This document shows, in pieces, positions 44,935-54,351 of a stretch of 64,000 bases of DNA. The stretch's first letter is position 1, and each line of letters begins with the position of its first letter. The notes beneath the pieces were generated by a model, which worked only from the letters and a program-made list of their open reading frames with translations, was not told the origin of the DNA and did not search any database. The DNA is from Kofleriaceae bacterium (GTDB taxonomy: Bacteria; Myxococcota_A; Polyangia; Haliangiales; Haliangiaceae): contig JABFXX010000408.1 of NCBI GenBank assembly GCA_013368795.1, forward strand, positions 32,553-96,552. Reading direction: 5' to 3'. The position numbers were made by a program, and so were the translations under genes.

Positions 44935-46955
44935 GGCTCCGGCGCTTCTTCGCAGTCGTCGTACGGGTTCTTGAGACCCGGCACGCAGAACCGGTCGCGC
45001 GTCGCCGTGCACATGATGGCGGTGACCTTGCCGTCGAACACGACCTCGACGCTGCCCTTCATCCGATCAGTCTTGCACTCGATCTTCGCCTTCGTGCCGA
45101 ACCGGTCGGTGATCTTGGTGCCGCTCGGGCCGCGGAAGTTGCGGCCGATGAAGACCTCGGCATCGCCGGGACGCGTCAGCACTTCGATCGTCACCATGCC
45201 CTTGCCCGTCGGCGGGCGCACGGTGAGGCCGCCGACGCCGGCGTCGCCGCGAACCGTCGCGACGCGCGTGCCCGCATCCGGCGGCAGATCGATCACGACC
45301 ATCGCGTCCGCGGGAGTCTCGACGACGCCTGCATCGGTGTGGACCTCGACGACGAGCGCGGCATCGCGCGCGGTCTGCCCGACGACGTCATCCTTCGACA
45401 TGCGCGAGAGGATGAAGATCGTGCCGCCGGCACCGAGCGCGAGCACGAGGACGCCGGCGAAGATCATCGGCCAGCGCGATGGCTTCTCGGGCTCGATCGC
45501 GGGCTCATCGTAGACGTGGCTGAACGACACCGGCGTGCCCGGTGCGACGAACTCGGGCTCGTGCAAGGGGCGCGTCGCGGGCTTGGGCCGGCGAGGCCTC
45601 GTCGCGTCCGTCGAGACGATCGGCGCCGCGGGCGAGGGCTCGATCCCGAGGTCGGCGCCCGGCGGCAGCGCGGGCAGGCCGGTGACCGCCGTCGCGGGCG
45701 GCACGGCGTTGGGATCGTTGACCGCCGGCAGCGTGCCCATCTGCGTCGGTGATGCGGCGATCCGCGCGGCCTGGTTCTCGAGCGCGGCGAGCAGATCCGC
45801 CATCGTGTCGTAGCGGTCCTCGCGCTTCTTCTCGAGCGCCTTCATCACGATCGCCTCGAGGCTCGGTGCGATATCGAGCGACGGCCTCGCCTTTGTCGGC
45901 GGCACGATCGGATCGAGCATCTGCATCGCGATCGTCCGGATCATCGAGTCGCCCTTATGCGGCGTCTTGCCGACGAGCATCTCGTACATGATCGTGCCGA
46001 GCGCGTAGACGTCGACGCGATGGTCGGTGTCGTTGCGGCCGGCGGCCTGCTCCGGCGCCATGTACTCGGGCGTGCCGAACACCGCGCCCTGACGCGTCAG
46101 CCTCGGCCCGGCCTGCGTGCCCTCGACGGGCTGCACCTTCGCGATGCCGAAGTCGACGATCTTCACGAAGTCGGGGCGGCCGTCGCGATCGACGAGGAAC
46201 ACGTTCTCGGGCTTGAGGTCGCGATGGACGATGCCCTTGCCGTGCGCGGCGACGAGCGCGCGCGCGATCTGCGACGCGATTCGCACCATGCGCTCCGCCG
46301 GCAGCGGCGCGGCGTGCTTGATCGTGCGCGACAGCGTCGTGCCGTCGACGTACTCCATCACCGAGTACGTCATGCCATCGGGCGTCTTGCCGAAGTCGGT
46401 GACGTCGACGATGTTCGGATGGCCGATGCGCGACGCGGCCTTCGCCTCCTGGACGAAGCGCTGGATCGTCGCCTTGTCGCGCATCACCTCGCGCTTCAGC
46501 ACCTTGATCGCGAGCGGTCGCTCGATCACGGCGTGCTTGACGGCGAACACGACGCCCATGCCGCCCTCGCCGATCTTGCGCTGCACGTAGTAGCGCGCGT
46601 CGAGCGTCTGACCGACGAGCGCGTCGTACTCGTTCTCGCCCTTCTTGCGCATCATGCCGAGCGCGATGGCGTGGCCCTCGTGCGCGGAGACCGCGTTCAG
46701 CTTGTTCGTGTTCTCGGCCGGCGCTGGGGTCGCGACGACACCGCTCACGCCGGTGCTGCCGACGCCCTGCACCGTCTTGTGCGCGGCGAGCCCGAGCTCG
46801 ATCTGCGTCGCCGACTGCGCCTTCATGCTCGCCGACAGCACCGTTGGCTGATCGGCGACCGAAGACTCGGCGGTCTCGACGAGCGGCTTACCGTCGTACG
46901 GACAGAAGCCCGGCTCGGCGAACGACCGCTGGCACGCCGGGCACTGGTGAATCAT
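44931..46955 (-). CDS. Transmembrane Ser/Thr protein kinase with N-terminal zinc ribbon
   Basis: Hanks-type kinase of 674 residues. An N-terminal zinc-ribbon-like motif (C5, C8, C18) precedes the kinase domain at about 120-395: Gly loop GEGGMGVV (129-136), Lys151 in AIKVLK, catalytic HRDLKPEN (244-251), DFG (268-270) and GTPEYMAPEQ. One transmembrane helix (about 495-517) leads to a periplasmic PEGA-like sensor segment (TIEVLTRPGDAEVFIGRNF) with five Cys. Myxobacteria use many such kinases to regulate development and gene expression. It follows a beta-propeller lipoprotein with no gap and a PEGA-repeat protein, forming a three-gene operon. Confidence 0.95.
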   Translation of the reverse strand: MIHQCPACQRSFAEPGFCPYDGKPLVETAESSVADQPTVLSASMKAQSATQIELGLAAHKTVQGVGSTGVSGVVATPAPAENTNKLNAVSAHEGHAIALGMMRKKGENEYDALVGQTLDARYYVQRKIGEGGMGVVFAVKHAVIERPLAIKVLKREVMRDKATIQRFVQEAKAASRIGHPNIVDVTDFGKTPDGMTYSVMEYVDGTTLSRTIKHAAPLPAERMVRIASQIARALVAAHGKGIVHRDLKPENVFLVDRDGRPDFVKIVDFGIAKVQPVEGTQAGPRLTRQGAVFGTPEYMAPEQAAGRNDTDHRVDVYALGTIMYEMLVGKTPHKGDSMIRTIAMQMLDPIVPPTKARPSLDIAPSLEAIVMKALEKKREDRYDTMADLLAALENQAARIAASPTQMGTLPAVNDPNAVPPATAVTGLPALPPGADLGIEPSPAAPIVSTDATRPRRPKPATRPLHEPEFVAPGTPVSFSHVYDEPAIEPEKPSRWPMIFAGVLVLALGAGGTIFILSRMSKDDVVGQTARDAALVVEVHTDAGVVETPADAMVVIDLPPDAGTRVATVRGDAGVGGLTVRPPTGKGMVTIEVLTRPGDAEVFIGRNFRGPSGTKITDRFGTKAKIECKTDRMKGSVEVVFDGKVTAIMCTATRDRFCVPGLKNPYDDCEEAPEP

Positions 46956-48095
46956 TCAGGGCAGCGCGTCGTAGAGCGACGTCTTGTAGTACGCGAAGAC
47001 CTCGTTGTTCGCGCCGACGACGAGGATGCTCTGGCCGTTGAACTGCATCGTCGTGACCGTGCGGCCGAACAGCTCGCCCGAGTCAGCCTGCGCGTCGTTG
47101 AGGACGAGCGCGGGAGCCGCGCCGAGCATGCCGGTCGTCGTGTCGAGCTCGTAGACATCGACCTGGCCGCTGACGACACCGTCGACCGCGCGATCGGGAA
47201 CGCCGAGCGCGAGGTACGTCTTGCCGTCGAACACGCCGACCGTCGAGCTGCGCAGACCGTCGACGTTCAGCGCCGAACCGACCAGGCTCATGTTGCTCGT
47301 GTCGACGACGAACACCTGGCCCATGCGCGAGCTGCCGGCATGCGCCGCGAGGATCGCGTACTTGCCGACGAGGTGGATCTTCGCGCCGGTGCCCGGCATG
47401 AAGCCCGTCGTCTCGTACGTCGAGCCGACATTCGGCAGGCTGCCGCTGACGCACGGTGCGAGCGCCGACACCGGGATGCCGCCGAACACGCCCGCGCTGC
47501 TCCACGTGAACAGCGTCGTGCCGTCGCTCGCCATCGCGGCGGCGCGGAACGTGGTGTCCGACGAGGCGCACGCGGTCGGCGCGCCGGTGCCGGTGAGCGT
47601 GTAGATCGTCGCGCCCGCTGCGACCTCGAGGTTCGCGCCGGCGAACGCCGCGGAGTCCGGGTTGAACGCCGATGAGAACGGCGAGTCGACGACCGCATTG
47701 GCGGGACCGGTGACGACCGCGATGTTGCCGGCGTCGATCGCGCGCTCGACGAGCGCGATCTTGCCGTTGCCGTCGGTGATGAAGATCGGCGGCTCGCTGA
47801 GCGTCGCGATGAAGTGCTGGCCGAGCTTCTGCGGGTTCGCACCGACGTCGGCGCTGCCTTCGGCGGTGTAGTCGAGCAGCGAGTAGTTCGGCGTGTCGTT
47901 GCTGATCACGGCGAGCTGGCCGCCCGAGCTGCCCGTCGACACGCCGACGATTGCCGTCGCGTAGTCCGTCGAGCCGATGCTCGGCTTCTCGGTCGACCGG
48001 ACCCAGGTCTGGTCGGCGAGGTCATCGAAGTCCGTCCACTTGCAGCCGCCGGTGAGACCGGCGAGCGCGAGCGCCGCGTAAAGAGACGTGCGCAT
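46956..48095 (-). CDS. Beta-propeller-like lipoprotein
   Basis: Lipoprotein of 379 residues (MRTSLYAALALAGLTGGC, Cys18) with repeated VxGxG/AxVxG-type strand pairs suggestive of a beta-propeller of integrin-alpha (FG-GAP)-like type (QLAVISNDTPNYSLLDYTAE, GDVxG-like repeats, GRTVTTMQFNGQSILVVGANNE). It begins within the stop of the PEGA-repeat gene (TGATG) and its own stop abuts the kinase ATG. It may bind a ligand sensed by the kinase operon; this is inference from position. Confidence 0.75.
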   Translation of the reverse strand: MRTSLYAALALAGLTGGCKWTDFDDLADQTWVRSTEKPSIGSTDYATAIVGVSTGSSGGQLAVISNDTPNYSLLDYTAEGSADVGANPQKLGQHFIATLSEPPIFITDGNGKIALVERAIDAGNIAVVTGPANAVVDSPFSSAFNPDSAAFAGANLEVAAGATIYTLTGTGAPTACASSDTTFRAAAMASDGTTLFTWSSAGVFGGIPVSALAPCVSGSLPNVGSTYETTGFMPGTGAKIHLVGKYAILAAHAGSSRMGQVFVVDTSNMSLVGSALNVDGLRSSTVGVFDGKTYLALGVPDRAVDGVVSGQVDVYELDTTTGMLGAAPALVLNDAQADSGELFGRTVTTMQFNGQSILVVGANNEVFAYYKTSLYDALP

Positions 48096-49573
48096 CAGAA
48101 GCTTCCTCCGAGCGAGAGGCCGGCCATGTCCGAGCCGACGACTGGCTGCAGCGCGAGCGTGCGCGCCTCGATCGAACCGCGTGTGTCGGGACCCTTGTCG
48201 CGGAGCGTGTAGATCACCGCGGTGATCAGCGCGATGCCGCCGACGGCGAACGCGCCGTCCGCCGCGATCGAGTAGATCTTGCCGCGCAAGAAGCGCGGGT
48301 CGTTGTTGTCGACGGGCGGCATGCCCGCATCGATGTCCTTCTGGATCTCTTCCTTCAGGTTCTTCGACTGGAGGCCGAGGTAGATACCGCCGCCGCCGAA
48401 GATGCCGGCGATCACGTACGCGACGATCGCGTCACCGTGGCCGGGCTTCTTCGCCTGCGAGACTTTGATCGTCGTCTCGGTCTTCGCGACGATCTGGATG
48501 CGCTTGGAGTACGGCTTGTAGCCGTCGCGCTTCACCTCGACGAGGTGGTTGCCCTCCGGCACCGACTTGAGGCACGGGCCGACCTGGCAGGCGATGATGC
48601 CGTCGACGTAGATCTGCGAGTCCTCGATGCCGAGACCGGTGACGACGAGGCGGCCGACCGGCGCGCCCTTCAGCGTCGCCTTGACCGACTTCGTCTCGCC
48701 GGGCGCGATATCGATCGTCTCGGTGTACTCGTCGTAGCCCTCGGCCGTGACCCAGAACGTGTGCTTGCCCGGCTTGATGTTCTGGCCGGGAACGAGCGGG
48801 GTCTTGCCGACGGCGCCGATGCTCTTGTCGTCGATGAAGATCGACGCGCCCGGCACGTTCGAGGTCACCTCGATCCACCCGAGGTAGTCCTCCTGCGACA
48901 TCACCGACACGACCTGGACGAGCTTCGTCGGGTCGGCGGCGATCGTCGTCTCGACCGGCTTGTAGCCGCGCTTCTCGATGATGAGCTTGTGCTCGCCGTC
49001 GATCGAGCCGGACCACGGCGTCTCGGCGAACTTGCCCTTCTTCTTGTCGTCGAGATAGATCGTCGCGTTCTGCGGCTCGGTCACGATGACGACGAGGCCG
49101 CGGACCTTCACCTCACCGAGGTTCTCGACCTCGGCCGACGCCGTCACCGGCGCCGCGGCGCTGCCCGAGCCGGCCGACGTACCCTGGGTGGCGAGCTCCT
49201 TCAGGCGCTTGATCTCGGCCTCGAGCACGCCGATCGTCTTCTCGACCTTCGCCTTGTCGGCGGCGGTCGGTTCCTCCTTGAGGTAGCGCGCGTAGAACTC
49301 GACCGCCTTCTCGTAGGCGGCGACGTCCGACGTCTTCTTCCCCTTCATGTGGTAGCTGGCGCCCACGTTGTAGAGGAACTGCGGGAAGGGCCGCGATGAG
49401 TAGGCTTCCTGGAAGCCTGCCGCTGCCTCGTCGTACTTGCCCTGCAGGTACGCCGTCTGCGCCGTATCGAACGACGCCTGGGCCTTCTTCAGCGCATCGG
49501 CCGACTGTCCCCAAGCAGGAGACGTGGCCGCGGCGATCGCGAACATGATCGCGAATAGCACGCGTAATTTCAT
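48095..49573 (-). CDS. TPR and PEGA-repeat membrane protein
   Basis: Envelope protein of 492 residues from ATG 49573; GTG 49585 is an alternative four codons earlier. After a signal peptide it has a tetratricopeptide region (about 25-120, QSADALKKAQASFDTAQTAYLQGKYDEAAAGFQEAY). Three or more PEGA-type beta repeats follow (NATIYLDDKKKGKFAETPW, GASIFIDDKSIGAVGKTPL, DSQIYVDGIIACQVGPC). Two C-terminal hydrophobic helices end the protein. PEGA domains are typical of surface proteins and kinase sensors in this group. It is the first gene of the operon with the beta-propeller lipoprotein and the kinase. Confidence 0.88.
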   Translation of the reverse strand: MKLRVLFAIMFAIAAATSPAWGQSADALKKAQASFDTAQTAYLQGKYDEAAAGFQEAYSSRPFPQFLYNVGASYHMKGKKTSDVAAYEKAVEFYARYLKEEPTAADKAKVEKTIGVLEAEIKRLKELATQGTSAGSGSAAAPVTASAEVENLGEVKVRGLVVIVTEPQNATIYLDDKKKGKFAETPWSGSIDGEHKLIIEKRGYKPVETTIAADPTKLVQVVSVMSQEDYLGWIEVTSNVPGASIFIDDKSIGAVGKTPLVPGQNIKPGKHTFWVTAEGYDEYTETIDIAPGETKSVKATLKGAPVGRLVVTGLGIEDSQIYVDGIIACQVGPCLKSVPEGNHLVEVKRDGYKPYSKRIQIVAKTETTIKVSQAKKPGHGDAIVAYVIAGIFGGGGIYLGLQSKNLKEEIQKDIDAGMPPVDNNDPRFLRGKIYSIAADGAFAVGGIALITAVIYTLRDKGPDTRGSIEARTLALQPVVGSDMAGLSLGGSF

Positions 49574-49643
49574 AGTCTTCTTCACCCCGAGCAGGACGAC
49601 ATCGTATCACGACTGCCCACCCCGAATTGTGAAGGCAAAGGCG

Positions 49644-50321
49644 CTACGCGCCGACGAATGTGACGTTCGCCTCGACGGGCTCGCGGGTCGTCCGGGTCCG
49701 GTTGGCCGGGGCATCCCCATCGGCATGGCCGAGTGCGATGCCGAACAGGATGACGTCCGTCTCGGCAATCGGCAGGTTGGCGCGCAGGGCCTCCGGATAA
49801 GCGGCGACCGAGGCCATCGGGCACGTATCGATGCCGAGCGCCTGCGCGGCGGTGACCAGGTAGCCGAGCCACACCCCGACGTCGATGTACACGTAGGGAC
49901 CGAGACGCCGATCACATGCGACGATCGCGACGTGAGGCGCGTCGAAGAATCCGTAGTTGCGCAGCCACGCGTCGTAGCGTGACGCCTTGTCCTCGCGCGC
50001 GATGCCCATCGCCTGATACAGCGCCGCGCCGCACGCGATCCGGTGCTGCTTGTATGGCGGTGGATAGTCGAGCGGGAACGGCACCTCGGCCCTCGGTAGC
50101 CCCGACTTCGCGGCAGCGAGCATCGCCGCCGCGAGCTCGCCGGTCTTCGGCGGCTCGGTCACGACGACGCGCCACGGCTGCACGTTGCACCAGCTCGGCG
50201 CGCGCTGGGCCGCTGCGAACAGCGACTGCAGCTCCTCGCGCGCGATCGGCTCGGGCTTGAACGCGCGGACGCTCGTGCGCGCATTCCACAGCCCCTGGAG
50301 GTTCTCGAGCATGCGCGGCAT
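49644..50321 (-). CDS. Nitroreductase family protein
   Basis: FMN-dependent oxidoreductase of 225 residues. The N-terminus has the nitroreductase signature (RTSVRAFKPEPIAREELQSLFAAAQRAPSWCNVQPWRVVVTE). The rest is consistent with the dimeric flavin fold (GVWLGYLVTAAQALGIDTCPM; VILFGIALGHADG). Such enzymes reduce nitro compounds, quinones or flavins with NAD(P)H. No ribosome-binding site is strong; starts at ATG 50321 and 50312 are both possible. It is divergent from an enolase-superfamily gene, 51 bases apart. Confidence 0.92.
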   Translation of the reverse strand: MPRMLENLQGLWNARTSVRAFKPEPIAREELQSLFAAAQRAPSWCNVQPWRVVVTEPPKTGELAAAMLAAAKSGLPRAEVPFPLDYPPPYKQHRIACGAALYQAMGIAREDKASRYDAWLRNYGFFDAPHVAIVACDRRLGPYVYIDVGVWLGYLVTAAQALGIDTCPMASVAAYPEALRANLPIAETDVILFGIALGHADGDAPANRTRTTREPVEANVTFVGA

Positions 50322-50372
50322 ATAGCACGCGTGCGTGGCACGCCGGCTGCTTCGATCCATGTCGAGGTTTCG

Positions 50373-51461
50373 ATGATCAGCGCACGGATCGAAGAGGTCG
50401 ATGTTCGCGTGTTCGACATCCCGACGGTGACGCCGTACGAGTCGGACGGAACTGCGACCTGGAGCTCGACGACGATGGTGCTTGTCGAGGTCCGCGCGGC
50501 GGGCATCTCGGGGCTCGGCTACTCGTACATCCACGCAGCCGCGGCGCGTCTCGTCGAGGATGCGCTCGCCCCGTGCCTGCTGCGTGCCGACGCACTCGCG
50601 ATCCCGGAGCTCCATGCGCGGATGGTTCGCGCGGTGCGCAACCACGGCCGCGCCGGCATCGCCGCGTGTGCGATCTCCGCCGTCGACAATGCACTGTGGG
50701 ACCTGAAGGCGCGCCTGCTCGACGTGCCGCTATCGGCGCTGCTCGGGCCGATGCGCGGCGACGTTCCGGTCTATGCGAGCGGAGGATTCACGTCGACGAC
50801 CGGCGACGCGCTCGCGCGAGAGATCGCGGGCTACGTGACCGCGGGCCACCGCCGGATCAAGATCAAGATCGGCGCGCCGGTGACCACCGCGCTCGAGCGC
50901 GCCCGGCTCGCGCGAGATACCGCGGGCGCGGACATCGAGCTCATGGTCGATGCGAACGGTGCGTTCTCGCGCAAGGACGCGACCGAGGCGGCGGCGAGAC
51001 TCGCGGCGATCGGCGTCGTCTACTTCGAGGAGCCGGTGACGTCCGACGATCTGCCAGGCCTGCGGCTGGTGCGAGATTCGACGCACCTCTCGGTCGCGGC
51101 CGGCGAGTACGGCTACGACGCGATGTACTTCCGCGCGATGCTCGAAGCCAATGCCGTCGACATCCTGCAGGCCGATGCGACCCGCTGTCTCGGGATCAGC
51201 GGCTTTCTCCAGGCCGATGCCCTGTGCGACGCGTTCATGCTGCCGCTGTCGTCGCACTGCGCGCCAGCGCTGCACGCGCATGCCGGCAGGGCCGCGCGAC
51301 GGCTCGTCCACGTCGAGCACTTCTTCGATCACGTCCGGATCGAGAACATGTTGTTCGAAGGTGTCCCGGTCGTCGCGAACGGCAACCTCACCTGCGATTG
51401 GAGTCGTCCCGGTAACGGTCTCTCTCTTCGACCTGCGGAAGCGGCTCGATTCGCGGCGTGA
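50373..51461 (+). CDS. Enolase superfamily enzyme (mandelate racemase-like)
   Basis: Enzyme of 362 residues with the enolase superfamily layout. The Lys-x-Lys catalytic pair is K163/K165 in RIKIKIG; metal ligands are D193 (VDANG), E219 (FEEP) and E245 (GEYGY); and a His/Asp pair D268/H295 (QADATR, SSHCAP) places it in the mandelate racemase-type subgroup. Members act on sugar acids or dipeptides; the substrate cannot be read from sequence. The start ATG 50373 is preceded by GAGG. Its 3' end overlaps the convergent oxidase gene by 74 bases, an unusually long convergent overlap. Confidence 0.88.
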   Translation: MISARIEEVDVRVFDIPTVTPYESDGTATWSSTTMVLVEVRAAGISGLGYSYIHAAAARLVEDALAPCLLRADALAIPELHARMVRAVRNHGRAGIAACAISAVDNALWDLKARLLDVPLSALLGPMRGDVPVYASGGFTSTTGDALAREIAGYVTAGHRRIKIKIGAPVTTALERARLARDTAGADIELMVDANGAFSRKDATEAAARLAAIGVVYFEEPVTSDDLPGLRLVRDSTHLSVAAGEYGYDAMYFRAMLEANAVDILQADATRCLGISGFLQADALCDAFMLPLSSHCAPALHAHAGRAARRLVHVEHFFDHVRIENMLFEGVPVVANGNLTCDWSRPGNGLSLRPAEAARFAA

Positions 51462-54351
51462 TCAGCTCGCGCTGCTCGGCGATCGCGAGCGCGATCACCT
51501 CGGCGGTGTGCATCGCTTGCCGGCCGGTCCCGTGGACGATCTGCTCGCGGCACGAGAATCCGTCGGCGATCACGAGCGTGTCGTCGCTCTCGTCGCGGAT
51601 CGCGGGCAGGAGCGCGTACTCGCCGATCGCCATCGAGATGTCGTAGTGCTCCGCCTCGAACCCGAACGAGCCGGCCAGGCCGCAGCAGCCCGCGTCGGGC
51701 TGGTCGAGATCGAGCTGCATCGCCTCGAGCAGCTCGCGCTCGGCGTCGAAGTCGAGCACCGCCTTGTGATGACAGTGACCGTGCAGCACGCCGTGGCGAG
51801 ACAGCACCGGCGGCTCGTAGTGGCGCTCGCGCAGGAACCCGGCGAGCGTGTACGTCTGGTCGGCGAGCTGCTTCGCGCGCGGGTCGCCGGCGTAGATGCT
51901 GGGCAGCTCGTCGTGAAACGCCGCGACGCAGCTCGGCTCGAGCCCGATGATCGGCACGCCGCGATCGAGCGCCGGCCGCATCACGCGGAGCGTTCGTTTC
52001 CACAGCCGCTTCGCGAGATCGAGCATGCCGTAGTCGTAGAGCGCGCGCCCGCAGCACACCGGCTCCTCGGGAATCACCGCGCGGTAGCCGGCATCCGCGA
52101 GCACGGCGACGGCTGCCTCGAGCGTCTCGGGGAAGAAGTAGTTGTTGAACGTGTCGGGCCACAGCACGACCGGCGGTCGCGTATCGCGCGGTGACTCGTA
52201 CGAGCGCGTGAACGGCTGGTCTGCGAACCGCGGAACCGGCCGCGCCTCGGCGATGCCTGCGAGCGACGCCGCGAGCCGGTGGAGGCTCGGTGTCTGCATC
52301 ACGAGGTTCGCGAGCCACGGCACGTGACCGCCGAGGCGCGCCCAGCGATGGATCCAGCCCATCGCGTACGCATGCCGCGGCCGCGCGCGATGCTGATAGT
52401 AGTGCGACAGGAACTCGGACTTGTAGGTCGCCATGTCGACGTGAACCGGGCAGTCGCCCTTGCAGCCCTTGCAGGCGAGGCAGAGATCGAGCCCGTCCTT
52501 CACCTCTTCGCTCTTCCAGCCGTCGGAGATCACGTCGCCCTGGAGCATCTCGAACAGGAGGTGCGCGCGCCCGCGCGTCGTGTGCTTCTCCTCGTGCGTC
52601 ACGCGGAAGCTCGGGCACATCGTGCCGCCCTCCGCACGCCGGCACTCACCGATGCCGACGCACCGGATCGCCGAGTGGCGGAAGTCGCCGTGATCGATCT
52701 CCTGGTGAAACGAGGTCTCGACCTCGGGCGGGTGATAGACCGCGAGCTTCACGTGATCGCGACGGCGCAGTCCGCCGACGATCTTGCCGGGATTCATCCG
52801 GTTGTCGGGATCCCAGATCCGCTTGTACTGGTGAAACGCTTCGACGAGCTCGGGGCCGAACTGATTGACGAGCAGCTCGCCGCGCGACTGACCATCGCCG
52901 TGCTCGCCGGAGATCGAGCCGCCGTAGCGCACGACGAGGTCGGCCGCCGCGTCGGTGAAGCGCTCGTAGTGCGCCATGCCCTCGGGCGTCGCCAGCTCGA
53001 AGTCGACGCGGCAGTGGATGCAGCCCTGACCGAGGTGCCCGTAGATCGACGGGTCGTAGCCAAACCGATCGAACAGCGCGCGGAGGTCGCGGAGATACGG
53101 TCCCACCTGGTCGGGCGGCACCGCGGAGTCCTCCCAGCCCGGCCAGGCGTCGCGGTGGCCCGGGATGAACGCGGTCGCGCCGAGCCCGGCCTTGCGCACC
53201 TCCCAGAGCCGCTTCGCCTCGGCGTCGTCCTCGATCAGCTTGATCGATGGCGCGTCGGGCTCGCGGCGAATCGCGTCGATCATGCGTCGTGCCTGCGCGA
53301 GCGCATCGTCGCGGTCGTCGGCACCGAACTCGACGAGCAGCCAGCCGCGGCCGTCGGGAAGGAGCCGGATGTCGTCGGGGTGGAGCCCGGTCTTCTGCAT
53401 ATCGACGACGAGGCGGTGGTCCATCCCTTCGAGGCCGATCGGCTTGAACGCGCGGAGCTGAGGAACGTGATCGCCGGCCTCGAATACATCGGGGTAGCCG
53501 AGCACGACCAAGATTCGCTCGGGACGATCGGGATAGACGGTGAGCGTCGCCGCGAGGATCGTGACGCACGTGGCCTCGCTGCCGACGAGCGCACGCGCGA
53601 CGTGAAAGCCGGATTCCGGCAGGAGCTCGTCGAGGTTGTAGCCGGAGACCCGGCGCGGAATCTTCACGAACCGGGCGCGGATCTGATCGGCGTAGCGGTC
53701 GCGAAGCCGCGCGAGTGCGCCGTAGATCTCGCCGCGGCGGCCGCCCGCGCGAATGATCCGCTCGAGCTCGTCAGCGCTCGTCGCGCCGACCGTGAGCCGA
53801 AGCCCGTCGTACGTGGCGACTTCGAGCGACTCCACGTGATCCGAGGTTCGCGGTCCCGGACCGTAGAACTCGGCCATCACCGAGTGCACGCCACACGAGT
53901 TGTTGCCGAGCATGCCGCCGAGCGTGCAGTGGTTGTGCGTCGACGGGTCGGGACCATACGTGAGCCCGTACCTGGCGAGCTCGGCGCGAAGATCGTCGAG
54001 GACGCAGCCGGGCTCGACGCGCACGCGGTGGTTCGCGACATCGACCTCGAGTACGCGATTCATGTACTTGCTGAAATCGAGGACGACCGCGTGATTCACG
54101 CATTGGCCCGCGAGGCTCGTCCCGCCGCCGCGCGAGAGCACGGGCGCACCGTGCGCATGGCACACGCGCAGCGTCGCCTCTACGTCACCGGCGTGGCGCG
54201 GGATGACGACGCCGATCGGCGGTTGGCGATAGTTCGATGCGTCGTGCGCGTAGATCGCGCGCGAGCCGGCATCGAACCGCACCTCGCCGTCGATGCAGTC
54301 AGCCAGGTCGTGTTCGAGATCGCGGAGCGGTTCGACCGAGAGTCGGGTCAT
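51388..54351 (-). CDS. FAD-linked oxidase fused to Fe-S/CCG domain (D-lactate/glycolate-type dehydrogenase)
   Basis: Fused flavoenzyme of 987 residues. The N-terminal half is a FAD_binding_4/GlcD-like domain (VVIPRHAGDVEATLRVC, LSRGGGTSLAGQCVN, TLGGMLGNNSCGVHS) with the GlcD C-terminal oxidase domain. The second half has ferredoxin-like Cys clusters (CLACKGCKGDCPV and an earlier GIGECRRAEGGTMC) and two CCG domains (EEPVCCGRALYDYG; LDQPDAGCCGLAGSFG) like GlpC/GlcF. Such proteins oxidise a 2-hydroxyacid, passing electrons from FAD through Fe-S centres to quinone. It starts four bases inside the upstream TPP-enzyme gene (ATGA). Confidence 0.9.
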   Translation of the reverse strand: MTRLSVEPLRDLEHDLADCIDGEVRFDAGSRAIYAHDASNYRQPPIGVVIPRHAGDVEATLRVCHAHGAPVLSRGGGTSLAGQCVNHAVVLDFSKYMNRVLEVDVANHRVRVEPGCVLDDLRAELARYGLTYGPDPSTHNHCTLGGMLGNNSCGVHSVMAEFYGPGPRTSDHVESLEVATYDGLRLTVGATSADELERIIRAGGRRGEIYGALARLRDRYADQIRARFVKIPRRVSGYNLDELLPESGFHVARALVGSEATCVTILAATLTVYPDRPERILVVLGYPDVFEAGDHVPQLRAFKPIGLEGMDHRLVVDMQKTGLHPDDIRLLPDGRGWLLVEFGADDRDDALAQARRMIDAIRREPDAPSIKLIEDDAEAKRLWEVRKAGLGATAFIPGHRDAWPGWEDSAVPPDQVGPYLRDLRALFDRFGYDPSIYGHLGQGCIHCRVDFELATPEGMAHYERFTDAAADLVVRYGGSISGEHGDGQSRGELLVNQFGPELVEAFHQYKRIWDPDNRMNPGKIVGGLRRRDHVKLAVYHPPEVETSFHQEIDHGDFRHSAIRCVGIGECRRAEGGTMCPSFRVTHEEKHTTRGRAHLLFEMLQGDVISDGWKSEEVKDGLDLCLACKGCKGDCPVHVDMATYKSEFLSHYYQHRARPRHAYAMGWIHRWARLGGHVPWLANLVMQTPSLHRLAASLAGIAEARPVPRFADQPFTRSYESPRDTRPPVVLWPDTFNNYFFPETLEAAVAVLADAGYRAVIPEEPVCCGRALYDYGMLDLAKRLWKRTLRVMRPALDRGVPIIGLEPSCVAAFHDELPSIYAGDPRAKQLADQTYTLAGFLRERHYEPPVLSRHGVLHGHCHHKAVLDFDAERELLEAMQLDLDQPDAGCCGLAGSFGFEAEHYDISMAIGEYALLPAIRDESDDTLVIADGFSCREQIVHGTGRQAMHTAEVIALAIAEQRELITPRIEPLPQVEERDRYRDDSNRR